Assembly (NCBI GenBank): GCA_016713005.1
Contig: JADJPY010000003.1
Coordinates: 1 to 64,000, forward strand
Reading direction: 5' to 3'
DNA from: Ramlibacter sp.
Lineage (GTDB): Bacteria; Pseudomonadota; Gammaproteobacteria; Burkholderiales; Burkholderiaceae_C
Length of the DNA stretch: 64,000 nt
The position numbers were made by a program, and so were the translations under genes. The notes beneath the pieces are model-generated. The model worked only from the letters and a program-made list of their open reading frames with translations. It made no database searches and was not told the origin of the DNA. Shown here piece by piece: positions 8,478 to 15,776 of the stretch (position 1 is its first letter; each line of letters begins with the position of its first letter).

Positions 8478-8796
8478 CATCCACATCCACCGAGACCACA
8501 CCCTGGGCCTGGCCGAGGCCCGCAAGGTCGCCTTCCGCTGGGCCGAGCAGGCCGAAGCCGAGTTCGGCATGGAATGCACCTATGAGGAAGGCAAGACCTC
8601 GGACCTGGTCAGCTTCACCCGCTCCGGCGTCAACGGCGAGCTCAAGGTCACCAAGGACGGCTTCGAGCTGGACGCACGCCTTGGCTTCCTGCTGGGCGCG
8701 TTCAAGGACCGGATCGAGTCCGAGATCGTCAAGAACCTGGACGATCTGCTGGCGGCCAAACCGGCTGGCCGCAAGCCCGCGGCGAAGAAGAAATGA
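8470..8796 (+). CDS. Polyhydroxyalkanoic acid system family protein
   Basis: This 108-residue protein matches the PHA_gran_rgn family (PF09650) of small proteins found near PHA granule genes. Its features are the N-terminal IHIHRDHTLGLAEARKVAFRWAEQAE, the central GELKVTKDGFELDARLGFLLGAFKDRIES, and a lysine-rich tail (KPAGRKPAAKKK) that could bind DNA or granules. Its biochemical role is not established. It starts at GTG 8470, overlapping the upstream stop by 8 bases, and its own stop overlaps the CoA-transferase start as ATGA, so the three genes form one operon. It opens the storage-lipid region of the window. Confidence 0.85.
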   Translation: MPDIHIHRDHTLGLAEARKVAFRWAEQAEAEFGMECTYEEGKTSDLVSFTRSGVNGELKVTKDGFELDARLGFLLGAFKDRIESEIVKNLDDLLAAKPAGRKPAAKKK

Positions 8797-10040
8797 GCGA
8801 TCCCGCCCCGGCCGGCGTGCCAACCGGCTCCGGGCCGCTGGCGGGCCTGCGTGTGCTGGAGCTGGGTCAGCTGATTGCGGGTCCTTTTGCCGCGCGCACC
8901 CTGGCAGACTTCGGCGCCGACGTCGTCAAGATCGAGCCACCGCCCGAGCCCGGCCAGCCCGCCACGACCGGCGGCGACCCGCTGCGCCGCTGGCGCCTGC
9001 TCAAGGACGGGACCTCGGTGTGGTGGCAGGTGCAGTCGCGCAACAAGCGCTCACTGGCGCTGGACCTGCGCCGCGAGGAGTCGAGCGATATCGTGCGCCG
9101 CCTCGCGGCCGAGTGCGATGTCCTGGTGGAGAACTTCCGCCCCGGTGCCATGGAGGGCTGGGGGCTGGGGCCGGATGAACTGCTGGCCGCCAACCCGTGC
9201 CTGGTGATGCTGCGCATCAGCGGCTACGGGCAAACCGGCCCGTACCGCGACCGCCCGGGCTTTGGCATGGTGGCCGAGGCATTTGGCGGATTGCGCCACC
9301 TTACCGGTGAGCCGGGGCGTGTCCCCGTGCGCACGGGCGTGAGCATCGGTGACACGCTGGCCTCGCTGCACGGGGTGATCGGCATCCTGTTGGCGCTGCA
9401 CGAGCGGGCGCGCAGCGGGCGCGGGCAGGTCATCGATGTGGCGCTGTACGAGGCGGTGTTCAACTGCATGGAGAGCTTGCTGCCCGAATACAGCGCGTTC
9501 GGCGTGGTGCGCGAGGCTGCCGGCAGCGCCCTGCCGGGCATCGCGCCCAGCAACGCCTACCGCTGCGGGGACGGTGGCTATGCCCTGATCGCCGGTAACG
9601 GCGACAGCATCTTCCGCCGCCTGATGGATTGCATCGGGCGGCCCGAACTCGGTGTGGACCCGCAGCTGGCCAACAATGCCGGGCGGGTCGGGCGCGTCGC
9701 CGAAATCGACAGCGCCATCGGGGCATGGGCGTCGCAGCGGTCGACAGAAGCAGTGCTCACCGCACTGGAGCGCGCCCAGGTGCCGGCGGGAAAGATCTTC
9801 ACGGTGGCCGACATTTCAGCGGACCCGCATTACGCGGCGCGGGGCATGATCCAGCATGTGTCGCTGGCCGACGGCTCACAGCTGGCGGTCCCGGGCATCG
9901 TGCCCAAACTGTCGCGCACGCCGGGCGGCCACCGGTTGAATGCGCCTGCGCTGGGACAGGACACCGACGCCGTGCTTCGTGAGGCGGGCCTCACGCCAGC
10001 GCAGGTGCAGCTGTTGCGCGACAGGGGCGTGATCCTTTGA
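8793..10040 (+). CDS. CaiB/BaiF family (class III) CoA-transferase
   Basis: This 415-residue class III CoA-transferase moves CoA between acyl-CoAs and carboxylic acids through an aspartyl-CoA intermediate. Typical features are GPLAGLRVLELGQLIAGPFAARTLADFGADVVKIE at the N-terminus, NKRSLALDL, VLVENFRPGAMEGWGLG, and GYGQTGPYRDRPGFG, in whose neighbourhood the family has its catalytic Asp. The closest named groups are carnitine, formyl and succinyl-CoA transferases, and the substrate cannot be assigned. It is translationally coupled (ATGA) to the PHA-region protein and converges with the acyl-CoA-binding protein gene across repeat copy B. Confidence 0.9.
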   Translation: MSDPAPAGVPTGSGPLAGLRVLELGQLIAGPFAARTLADFGADVVKIEPPPEPGQPATTGGDPLRRWRLLKDGTSVWWQVQSRNKRSLALDLRREESSDIVRRLAAECDVLVENFRPGAMEGWGLGPDELLAANPCLVMLRISGYGQTGPYRDRPGFGMVAEAFGGLRHLTGEPGRVPVRTGVSIGDTLASLHGVIGILLALHERARSGRGQVIDVALYEAVFNCMESLLPEYSAFGVVREAAGSALPGIAPSNAYRCGDGGYALIAGNGDSIFRRLMDCIGRPELGVDPQLANNAGRVGRVAEIDSAIGAWASQRSTEAVLTALERAQVPAGKIFTVADISADPHYAARGMIQHVSLADGSQLAVPGIVPKLSRTPGGHRLNAPALGQDTDAVLREAGLTPAQVQLLRDRGVIL

Positions 10041-10056
10041 GGGATACGCCCGTTTT

Positions 10057-10123
10057 GCTATCAAAAAAGTAGCAATGTATCAATATCTGGCGGGGGCTGA
10101 GGCCAGATTTGACCTGAAAATCA
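10057..10123 (+). repeat. Dispersed GCTAT...ATAGC repeat, copy B
   Basis: The head is GCTATCAAAAAAGTAGC (10057-10073) and the tail has GGCGGGGGCTGAGGCCAG (10089-10106) followed by TGAAAATCA. It lies between two convergent genes. The tail end TCA (10121-10123) is the stop codon of the acyl-CoA-binding protein on the minus strand. Confidence 0.8.
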
Positions 10124-10375
10124 GCTCAGCGAACCAATCAGGTCGACGTACTGCTGCATGGCGTCGTCGGTGCTGGTGCCCTTGAGCCCGTTCCAGGCGT
10201 CCCACTTGGCGCGGCCCACCATGTCGCCAAAGCCGGGCTTCTTTTCGGTGTTGTCGCCCGCCGTGGCCTGCTTGTACAGCGCGTAGATCTTGAGCAGCGT
10301 GGCGTTGTCGGGGCGCTCGCTCAGGTTCTTGGAATTGGCGACAGCGGCTTCGAACGAGGCTTTGAGGTTGGCCAT
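10121..10375 (-). CDS. Acyl-CoA-binding protein
   Basis: This 84-residue protein is a complete small ACBP, a cytosolic carrier of long-chain acyl-CoA esters. The four-helix family signature is evident: LLKIYALYKQATAGD, then KKPGFGDMVGRAKWDAWNGLKG, then the C-terminal DAMQQYVDLI. The ligand-contacting Tyr, Lys and Trp residues are present. ATG 10375 is preceded by GGAG (CCAGGAGCACCC ATG). The gene is divergent from the wax ester synthase gene, with 146 bases between starts. ACBP next to WS/DGAT and a fatty acyl-CoA reductase suggests it supplies acyl-CoA for neutral lipid synthesis. ACBPs are patchy in bacteria. Confidence 0.95.
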   Translation of the reverse strand: MANLKASFEAAVANSKNLSERPDNATLLKIYALYKQATAGDNTEKKPGFGDMVGRAKWDAWNGLKGTSTDDAMQQYVDLIGSLS

Positions 10376-10478
10376 GGGTGCTCCTGGAGGATGGGTGGCG
10401 GCGGTTGCGCAGGTCTTGCTTCTGACGGCTGCCTGCGGGTAAGTTCGCGGTATCTTACGGCCAGTCCACGCCCCAGAA

Positions 10479-10494
10479 TAGGGGTCGCACCCGA
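10479..10494 (+). promoter_or_regulatory. Operator-like motif upstream of the wax ester synthase
   Basis: TAGGGGTCGCACCCGA lies 28 bases before the wax ester synthase start. It has the form TAGG-N8-CCGA and matches 14 of 16 positions of the perfect site TAGGGGTCGAACCCTA found upstream of the fatty acyl-CoA reductase (15685-15700). The match is seen directly; a shared regulator is inferred. Confidence 0.5.
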
Positions 10495-10521
10495 ATCAAA
10501 ACGCAAGGCAGGAATTTCCAT

Positions 10522-12096
10522 ATGGTCACGCGCATCGTTGCCCCCGAAGTTGCCCTCAAGGCTGGCCGCAAGGTGGCCCAGCGTGTGGCACCCGCAGCCC
10601 GCAAGGCCGGACGCACGGCGGCTCGCGCCGCCGGGGCGGTGCAGAAGAACGTCAGCGACGCCGCCACCGGCATGCTGGGCCTGGCCGGTGAGCGCATGAC
10701 CAAGGTCGACACCGCCTGGCTGCGCATGGACTCGCCCAGCAACCTGATGATGATTGTGGGCGTTTGGACGCTCAGGCCCGGCATCAAGTACGCCGACCTG
10801 TGCCAGCGGGTGGAGGAACGCCTGCTCAAGTACAACCGCTTCCGCCAGAAGGTGGTGGAAGACGCCGCCGGCGCCACCTGGGTGGAAGACGCGGACTTTG
10901 ACATCGCCAACCATGTGTCGCTTGAGAAGCTGCCCCGGCACGCCAAGGGCCAGGAGCAGCAGGCGCTGCAGGAGCGCGTGGGCGAACTGGCCATGCAGCC
11001 GCTGGACCCCGGCCACCCGCTGTGGCACTTCTCCCTGATCGAGGACTACCAGGGCGGCAGCGCCCTGCTGGTGCGCATCCACCACTGCATTGCCGACGGC
11101 ATCGCCCTGATCTCGGTGACCATGTCGCTGGTGGACGGTGGCGCTGCGCCGCCGGAGCGCCGGCGCAGGGAAGCGCCCCATGGTGCCGAGGACTGGATTG
11201 CCGACACGCTGATCAAGCCCTTCACCGACATGACCATCAAGGCCCTGGGCGCGGCCGGCGATGGCGCGGCCAGGTCTCTGCACATGCTGCGCGATCCCCA
11301 AAAGGGTCTGGCCGGTTCGATGGACCTGGCCAAGCTGGCGTACCAGGTGGTCACGGATGCGGCCGCATTGGCCCTGATGCCCGACGACTCCAAGACCCGC
11401 CTCAAGGGCAAGCCGGGGCGGACCAAGCGCGTGGCCTGGTGCGACCCTATCCCGCTGGACGAAGTCAAGGCCGTGGGCAAGGCGCTGAATGCCTCCGTCA
11501 ATGACGTGTTGCTCAGCTGTGTGGCCGGCGCCATCGGCGAATACCTCAAGTCACTGGGCGACGACGTCACCGGCCAGGAGATCCGCGCCATGATCCCGGT
11601 CAACCTGCGTCCGCTGGACCAGGCCTACAAGCTGGGCAACCGCTTCGGGCTGGTGCCGCTGGTGTTGCCCATCGGGGTGGAAAACCCGATCGAGCGGGTC
11701 TACGAGGTGCGCCGGCGCATGAATGCCCTCAAGGGCAGCACCCAGCCGCTGCTGGCGTTCGGCCTGCTGGCCGTGGCCGGTCTTCTGATCAAGCCGGCGC
11801 AGGAGGCGATGCTCAACCTGTTTGGCAAGAAGACCACGGCCGTCATGACCAACGTGCCGGGGCCGCGCGAGAAGCTCAAGTTCCTGGGGGCCACGCTGGA
11901 GCAGAGCATGTTCTGGGTGCCGCAATCCGGCGACATCGGCCTGGGCGTGTCGATCCTGAGTTATGGCGGCGGCGTGCAGTTTGGCGTGATCACCGACACC
12001 ACGCTGTGCCCTGATCCGCAGAAGATCATCGACGAGTTCGACCCCGAGTTCGCCAAGCTGTCGCTGGTGACGCTGATGCTGCCCTGGGGGGAGTGA
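10522..12096 (+). CDS. Wax ester synthase/diacylglycerol O-acyltransferase (WS/DGAT)
   Basis: This enzyme esterifies acyl-CoA with a fatty alcohol (wax ester) or diacylglycerol (triacylglycerol) at the membrane or lipid-body surface. The 524-residue protein has the active-site motif HHxxxDG as HHCIADG (187-193), preceded by PLWHFSLIEDY. Later family segments include NDVLLSCVAGAIGEYL, NLRPLD, NRFGLVPLVLP and MTNVPGPREKL. The first 55 residues are Ala/Lys/Arg-rich and amphipathic, longer than the usual start near MTKVDTAWLRMD, and may aid membrane binding; a later start is possible. The operator-like motif upstream is shared with the acyl-CoA reductase gene. It converges with the TPR gene, 33 bases away, without an obvious terminator. 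Confidence 0.93.
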   Translation: MVTRIVAPEVALKAGRKVAQRVAPAARKAGRTAARAAGAVQKNVSDAATGMLGLAGERMTKVDTAWLRMDSPSNLMMIVGVWTLRPGIKYADLCQRVEERLLKYNRFRQKVVEDAAGATWVEDADFDIANHVSLEKLPRHAKGQEQQALQERVGELAMQPLDPGHPLWHFSLIEDYQGGSALLVRIHHCIADGIALISVTMSLVDGGAAPPERRRREAPHGAEDWIADTLIKPFTDMTIKALGAAGDGAARSLHMLRDPQKGLAGSMDLAKLAYQVVTDAAALALMPDDSKTRLKGKPGRTKRVAWCDPIPLDEVKAVGKALNASVNDVLLSCVAGAIGEYLKSLGDDVTGQEIRAMIPVNLRPLDQAYKLGNRFGLVPLVLPIGVENPIERVYEVRRRMNALKGSTQPLLAFGLLAVAGLLIKPAQEAMLNLFGKKTTAVMTNVPGPREKLKFLGATLEQSMFWVPQSGDIGLGVSILSYGGGVQFGVITDTTLCPDPQKIIDEFDPEFAKLSLVTLMLPWGE

Positions 12097-12129
12097 ACGC
12101 GCACGAGGCGGCTGGCCGCGCCGGCGCGG

Positions 12130-12903
12130 TCAGTCGGCCAGTTCGGCCCGGGCCAGCTCCACGTCCAGCCGCTCCATCGCGTCCAGCGGTTCGCTGGCTG
12201 CGGCCTTTTCGTACAGGGCAGTGGCATCCTTGAGCTGGCCCTGGCCTTCCAGCATGACCAGACCGTTGGCGTATTCGATCATGGCGATCGCGCTGCCGGG
12301 GTTGAGTCGCAGCGCCTCGCGGTACAACGACAGCCCGGTTTCCCGGCGTGCGCCATAGGTCATGCCGCCGATCAGCGCGCCAACCTTGTCGATGACTTCG
12401 GCATGGAAGGCCGCCAGCGCGATGTGGGCGTCGGCGTGGGCGGGTTGCAAGCGGATGGTCTTTTCCAGGGCTTCCTTCACCCGGGAACCCAGCCCCTGGG
12501 CAAGGGCCTTGGCCACACTGATGCCCTGGCTGTAGCGGCCCAGCGCGTAAGCCTGCCAGTACCAGGCATTGACGTTGTCCGGCTCCTGTTCGGCCTGCAC
12601 CGCCGCGCGCTGCGCGACCTCGGTGAACAGGTCCAGCTTGACTTTCTCCTTCTTTTCAAGGTAGTTGGCGTAGATGCAGGTGGCCTTGTGCGCCACATTC
12701 AGGCCCACAGGACCCAGCTTCAGGCCGGCCTCGGCAGCGCGCTGGAACTCACCGTTGTGAAACAGGGCCCAGGCCTCCAGCACGCGTGCGTCTCCCGGCA
12801 TCGGTTCGGCGTCGCCCGCATGCAGGCGGCCCCAGAGCTTGCGCAGGCTGGCGGCATCGTGGGTGTATTCGCCGGCGTGGGGGAAGGCGGTCCACTTGGC
12901 CAT
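12130..12903 (-). CDS. Tetratricopeptide-repeat-like protein of unknown function
   Basis: This 257-residue soluble protein has helical repeats of TPR type: ARVLEAWALFHNGEFQRAAEAG, NVNAWYWQAYALGRYSQG, KEALEKTIRLQPAHADAHIALAAFHAE and LYREALRLNPGSAIAMIEYANGLVML. No signal peptide or catalytic motif is visible. ATG 12903 has AGGAG upstream. It follows the TetR gene by 21 bases and is probably co-transcribed with it. Its position in the storage-lipid region suggests a scaffold or assembly role there, but that is inference only. Confidence 0.8.
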   Translation of the reverse strand: MAKWTAFPHAGEYTHDAASLRKLWGRLHAGDAEPMPGDARVLEAWALFHNGEFQRAAEAGLKLGPVGLNVAHKATCIYANYLEKKEKVKLDLFTEVAQRAAVQAEQEPDNVNAWYWQAYALGRYSQGISVAKALAQGLGSRVKEALEKTIRLQPAHADAHIALAAFHAEVIDKVGALIGGMTYGARRETGLSLYREALRLNPGSAIAMIEYANGLVMLEGQGQLKDATALYEKAAASEPLDAMERLDVELARAELAD

Positions 12904-12924
12904 CGGGTTCTCCTGTGGGTGTGC

Positions 12925-13587
12925 TCAGGCGGCAGGGGTGCTGTAGGCACCGACCAGCCCCAGCAGGTGGTGCCGCTGGCCCGGCTCGAGGTAGGGCACC
13001 AGCAGGTTGAGGACGTGCTGCGCGCCCCGCAGCAGGGCTTGTTGGGCATTGGCGGGCTCCAGTGCGTTGCGCGGGTCGCGCACGTACTCGAAGCTGAGCC
13101 AGTAGGTGAGCACCACCACCATGCTGGTGGCGGTGGCCTCCACCTCGCGGGAATCGATGGTGACCGCACCTGACCGGCTCATGCCATCCAGCATCGAACG
13201 CACCGCGCGGGTCTTGTTCTTGAGCACCCACTGGAAATGGGTCTCGAGCCGGCGGTTCTTGGAGAGCAGGTCGTTCAGGTCACGGTAAAGAAAGCGGTAC
13301 TGCCAGATCAGTTCGAACAGCGTGTGCATGAAGAACCACGCGTCCTCCACGTCGCGCACGCCGTCGCTCGCATTGAGCAGCTCGCTCAGGGACCGCTCGT
13401 AGCGGTCGAAGAGCGAATTGATCAGCTCGTCCTTGGCCGGGTAGTGGTAGTACAGGTTGCCGGGGCTGATGTTCAGCTCGGCGGAAATCAGTGTCGTGGA
13501 CACATTGGGTTCGCCGAACCGGTTAAACAGGTCCAGGGTCACCTCGAGGATGCGCTCTGCGGTGCGACGTGGCGCCTTCTTGGCCAT
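12925..13587 (-). CDS. TetR family transcriptional regulator
   Basis: This is a 220-residue TetR repressor. The N-terminal helix-turn-helix is clear: RTAERILEVTLDLFNRFGEPNVSTTLISAELNISPGNLYYHYPAKDELINSLF. The C-terminal ligand domain is all helical and includes WFFMHTLFELIWQYRFLYRDLNDLL. The group resembles TetR proteins found beside lipid and PHA genes. ATG 13587 (MAKKAPRR) is chosen; an upstream GTG at 13626 has no better support. It heads an operon with the TPR gene. It is the only DNA-binding protein in the storage-lipid region, so it is the natural candidate for binding the TAGG-N8-CCTA sites upstream of the reductase and wax ester synthase genes (inference). Confidence 0.88.
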   Translation of the reverse strand: MAKKAPRRTAERILEVTLDLFNRFGEPNVSTTLISAELNISPGNLYYHYPAKDELINSLFDRYERSLSELLNASDGVRDVEDAWFFMHTLFELIWQYRFLYRDLNDLLSKNRRLETHFQWVLKNKTRAVRSMLDGMSRSGAVTIDSREVEATATSMVVVLTYWLSFEYVRDPRNALEPANAQQALLRGAQHVLNLLVPYLEPGQRHHLLGLVGAYSTPAA

Positions 13588-13674
13588 GGCTTGAACCGTT
13601 TGTCCCTTCTTCCCTTGATGCCGCACTCTAACCGAGCCCGAAGCGGGCGCGCATCAGGGAAGGCGAGCAGGCGG

Positions 13675-14970
13675 TCATGCGCGCAGGTCTGAGGCCAGTC
13701 GCGGGCCGGCAACGGCTTCGCCCAGGTCGGCGATGACTTCTTCCAGCGTGGCGAGTGCGCGTCCGATGCGCGTGGCTGCGGGCAGCGGCTGCACAAGGTG
13801 GCGGCGCGGGTCGTCCAGTACGGCGGTGTCCAGACGGATACCGTGGCGGGACAGCTGGGCCTGCAGGCTGGAACGGCGCGAACGCAACAAGGCGCGTGTC
13901 TGCTGGTAGGCGTGCTCGGCCAACTGCCGGCGTTCGCTGTAGCTGAAGGTGTTGGCCAGGTACAGCTCCGGGTCGCGCGGGTCGGGTTCGATCAGGACGA
14001 TGTCGGTATGTGGGTACGCGCGCTCGTAATGCTTCATGCCCAACGCCATGCGCGAATGGATCATCGAGCGGAAGGTCTGGCTCAACACGCCGGGCAAACC
14101 ACCGTCGACGATGCGGGGGATGGCGCGGCGCTCCGCAGGCAGTCCTTCGCGCATGACGCGGGCATGCGGGGGCCGGGTCGAGTTGAACGGCACCAGCGGG
14201 TTCAGGCACAGCATCAGGTCCACGCCTTCTTCAAGCGCAACCGACGCGTGCATGGTCTTCTTCAAGGCCCCGTCCACGTAGTAGTTCTCGTCTATCTCGA
14301 CGGGCGGGAACAGGCCGGGCAGCGAGGCACTGGCCTGCACGGCACGCGAGATCGGCACGTGGTCCCATCCCGGCTGCCCGAAGGGCGCAGCCTCGCCGCT
14401 GTCCAGGTTGGTGGCGACAAGGGTGAGGCGCGTGTTGAGTTTTCGAAAGTCGTTGGTCCGCCCCCCCGACGAGAACAGCCGCGCGAGCTGTCGATCCACC
14501 TCTTCATTGGAAAACACCCCTGTCGGCAGGACTGGCCCGAGCCGCTCTGCAAGCCGGGTGAGCGACTTGCGACCTGAGGCGTAGCGCCACAACGCCGAGG
14601 CGACCACACCCGGCAGCATGATTCCGCGGCGCGCGAACTCTCCCCACGCCGGCACCATCAGCCACGCTGGGTCGAAAATGTCCGTACCGGCGTCGTCGCT
14701 TGAGTTCTCAATGAATGAACTGCACAGCTGCCGCGGTGTCATGCCGTTGGCCAGCCCAGCTGCAATGAAGCCGCCGGCAGACACGCCCACATAGTGGTCC
14801 AGCCGGTTGAAATCCAGGCCATCGAGCGCTTCGTCAAGCGCGCACAGCGCGCCAATTTCGTAGATGGCGCCCATGGGACCTCCACCGGCCAGCGCCAGTG
14901 CGATGCGGGGTGGGCGGCGCAGGCGGGCCTGGCGTGTTGTGGCGGGCGGGTCTTTTTTCATTCGGGTCAT
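13675..14970 (-). CDS. Patatin-like phospholipase/lipid hydrolase
   Basis: This 431-residue patatin-fold hydrolase has an oxyanion hole LAGGGPMGAIYEIG near residues 27-40, nucleophile motif GVSAGG near residue 65, and the dyad aspartate in YVDGALKKT. Patatins cleave acyl esters of phospholipids or neutral lipids. No signal peptide is seen, so it is probably cytoplasmic or peripheral. ATG 14970 (MTRMKKDPP) is the most plausible start; upstream in-frame codons cross the palindrome at 15003. The phasin gene is upstream on the same strand, separated by a strong terminator. The context favours turnover of stored wax ester, triacylglycerol or PHA, but the substrate is not shown. Confidence 0.88.
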   Translation of the reverse strand: MTRMKKDPPATTRQARLRRPPRIALALAGGGPMGAIYEIGALCALDEALDGLDFNRLDHYVGVSAGGFIAAGLANGMTPRQLCSSFIENSSDDAGTDIFDPAWLMVPAWGEFARRGIMLPGVVASALWRYASGRKSLTRLAERLGPVLPTGVFSNEEVDRQLARLFSSGGRTNDFRKLNTRLTLVATNLDSGEAAPFGQPGWDHVPISRAVQASASLPGLFPPVEIDENYYVDGALKKTMHASVALEEGVDLMLCLNPLVPFNSTRPPHARVMREGLPAERRAIPRIVDGGLPGVLSQTFRSMIHSRMALGMKHYERAYPHTDIVLIEPDPRDPELYLANTFSYSERRQLAEHAYQQTRALLRSRRSSLQAQLSRHGIRLDTAVLDDPRRHLVQPLPAATRIGRALATLEEVIADLGEAVAGPRLASDLRA

Positions 14971-15002
14971 GAAGCCAAAGTGTAGAAGGGTGTACCGTCC
15001 GG

Positions 15003-15023
15003 ACATGCTGCAATGCAGCATGT
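15003..15023. promoter_or_regulatory. Perfect palindrome with the CTGC-N3-GCAG pattern of PhaR operators
   Basis: The sequence has 10-bp arms ACATGCTGCA and TGCAGCATGT around a single central A. It contains CTGCAATGCAG, which fits the CTGC-N3-GCAG motif described for the PHA repressor PhaR in other proteobacteria. It lies 33 bases upstream of the patatin start and just past the phasin terminator. The palindrome is seen; PhaR binding is inference, and no phaR gene is in the window. Confidence 0.55.
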
Positions 15024-15034
15024 GTCGCGGGCGC

Positions 15035-15057
15035 AAAAAAGGGCGCCGAAGCGCCCT
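15035..15057 (-). terminator. Rho-independent terminator after the phasin gene
   Basis: Read on the minus strand it is GGGCGC-TTCG-GCGCCC followed by six T, a textbook stem with UUCG loop and U-run, 23 bases past the phasin stop. Confidence 0.9.
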
Positions 15058-15079
15058 TGCAGATCAGCTTGACCGGACT

Positions 15080-15571
15080 TCACGCCGACTTGCGGGCGGG
15101 GCTGCGTCGAGCCGGCGCCTTTTTGGCGGGCGCCGGGGCATTGGCTGCGGCGCCGCCGCGTGCGGACAGTTTCTGGACATTGCGGTTGAGCTCATCGATG
15201 CGCTCGATCAGGACGTCAATATCCTTGGCAGAGGGCACGCCCAGCTTGTTCAATGCCTTGGCCACGCGCTCCTCGAAGATGTTCTCGAGCTTGTCCCACT
15301 GACCGGCGGCCTTGGAGCTGATGTCTGTGGCCATCGACGCCATGCGGTTGGTCGCCTCGGAGATTTTCTCCTCTGCAGCGGCCTGGGTCTTGCGCTGGAT
15401 GCTCAGGCCCTCCTTGACCAGCGCTTCGAACACCTTGCCGCCTTCCTCCTGGGCTTTGGCGAAGGCGCCCAGGCCAGCCAGCCAGATCTGCTGGGCCGAG
15501 TCCTTGACGGTGCCAGACAGCTGTACGGTTGCGGCCTTGTCGGTGCCGGACTTCTGAAGTTTCTTGACCAT
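15080..15571 (-). CDS. Phasin family PHA granule-associated protein (PhaF/PhaI type)
   Basis: Phasins coat polyhydroxyalkanoate granules and control their size and segregation. The 163-residue protein begins with the phasin helix region (SAQQIWLAGLGAFAKAQEEGGKVFEALVKEGLSIQ), continues with a long amphipathic, probably coiled-coil segment to about 130, and ends in an Ala/Lys/Pro/Arg-rich tail (APAKKAPARRSPARKSA) like the histone-like DNA-binding tail of PhaF. GGAG lies eight bases before ATG 15571. The terminator follows directly. It is divergent from the fatty acyl-CoA reductase gene, and the tandem operator-like sites lie between them, so both genes could share control. Confidence 0.92.
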   Translation of the reverse strand: MVKKLQKSGTDKAATVQLSGTVKDSAQQIWLAGLGAFAKAQEEGGKVFEALVKEGLSIQRKTQAAAEEKISEATNRMASMATDISSKAAGQWDKLENIFEERVAKALNKLGVPSAKDIDVLIERIDELNRNVQKLSARGGAAANAPAPAKKAPARRSPARKSA

Positions 15572-15661
15572 GGTGTGACTCCGTTGTGCAGTTGATCGTG
15601 AGGGACGGCAAGCCCGAGGCTATGCCCTTGATGACACTGTAAGCGCTGATTGCCATGGGGT

Positions 15662-15701
15662 TTAGGTGCGAGGTCCTAAATCGCTAGGGGTCGAACCCTA
15701 G
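15662..15701. promoter_or_regulatory. Tandem operator-like inverted repeats (TAGG-N8-CCTA twice)
   Basis: There are two inverted repeats of the same architecture: TTAGG-N8-CCTAA at 15662-15679 and CTAGG-N8-CCTAG at 15684-15701. Their centres are 22 bases apart, about two helical turns. The second site closely matches the motif before the wax ester synthase (10479-10494). They lie between the divergent phasin and acyl-CoA reductase genes. The arrangement is typical of paired repressor dimers; the binding protein is unknown. Confidence 0.6.
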
Positions 15702-15776
15702 GACCGGCGCGGGTTTCCGCTGAGTTGGGCGTGCACGGCTTTGGGCAAGAATGCCCCTTCTATTCCGGAGGTTCCC

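Noticed and set aside
15684..15701. GGGGTCGAACCC resembling the T-arm of a tRNA
   Set aside because: There is no acceptor stem, anticodon arm or D-arm around it, the loop size is wrong, and the same motif recurs before the wax ester synthase, which favours an operator.
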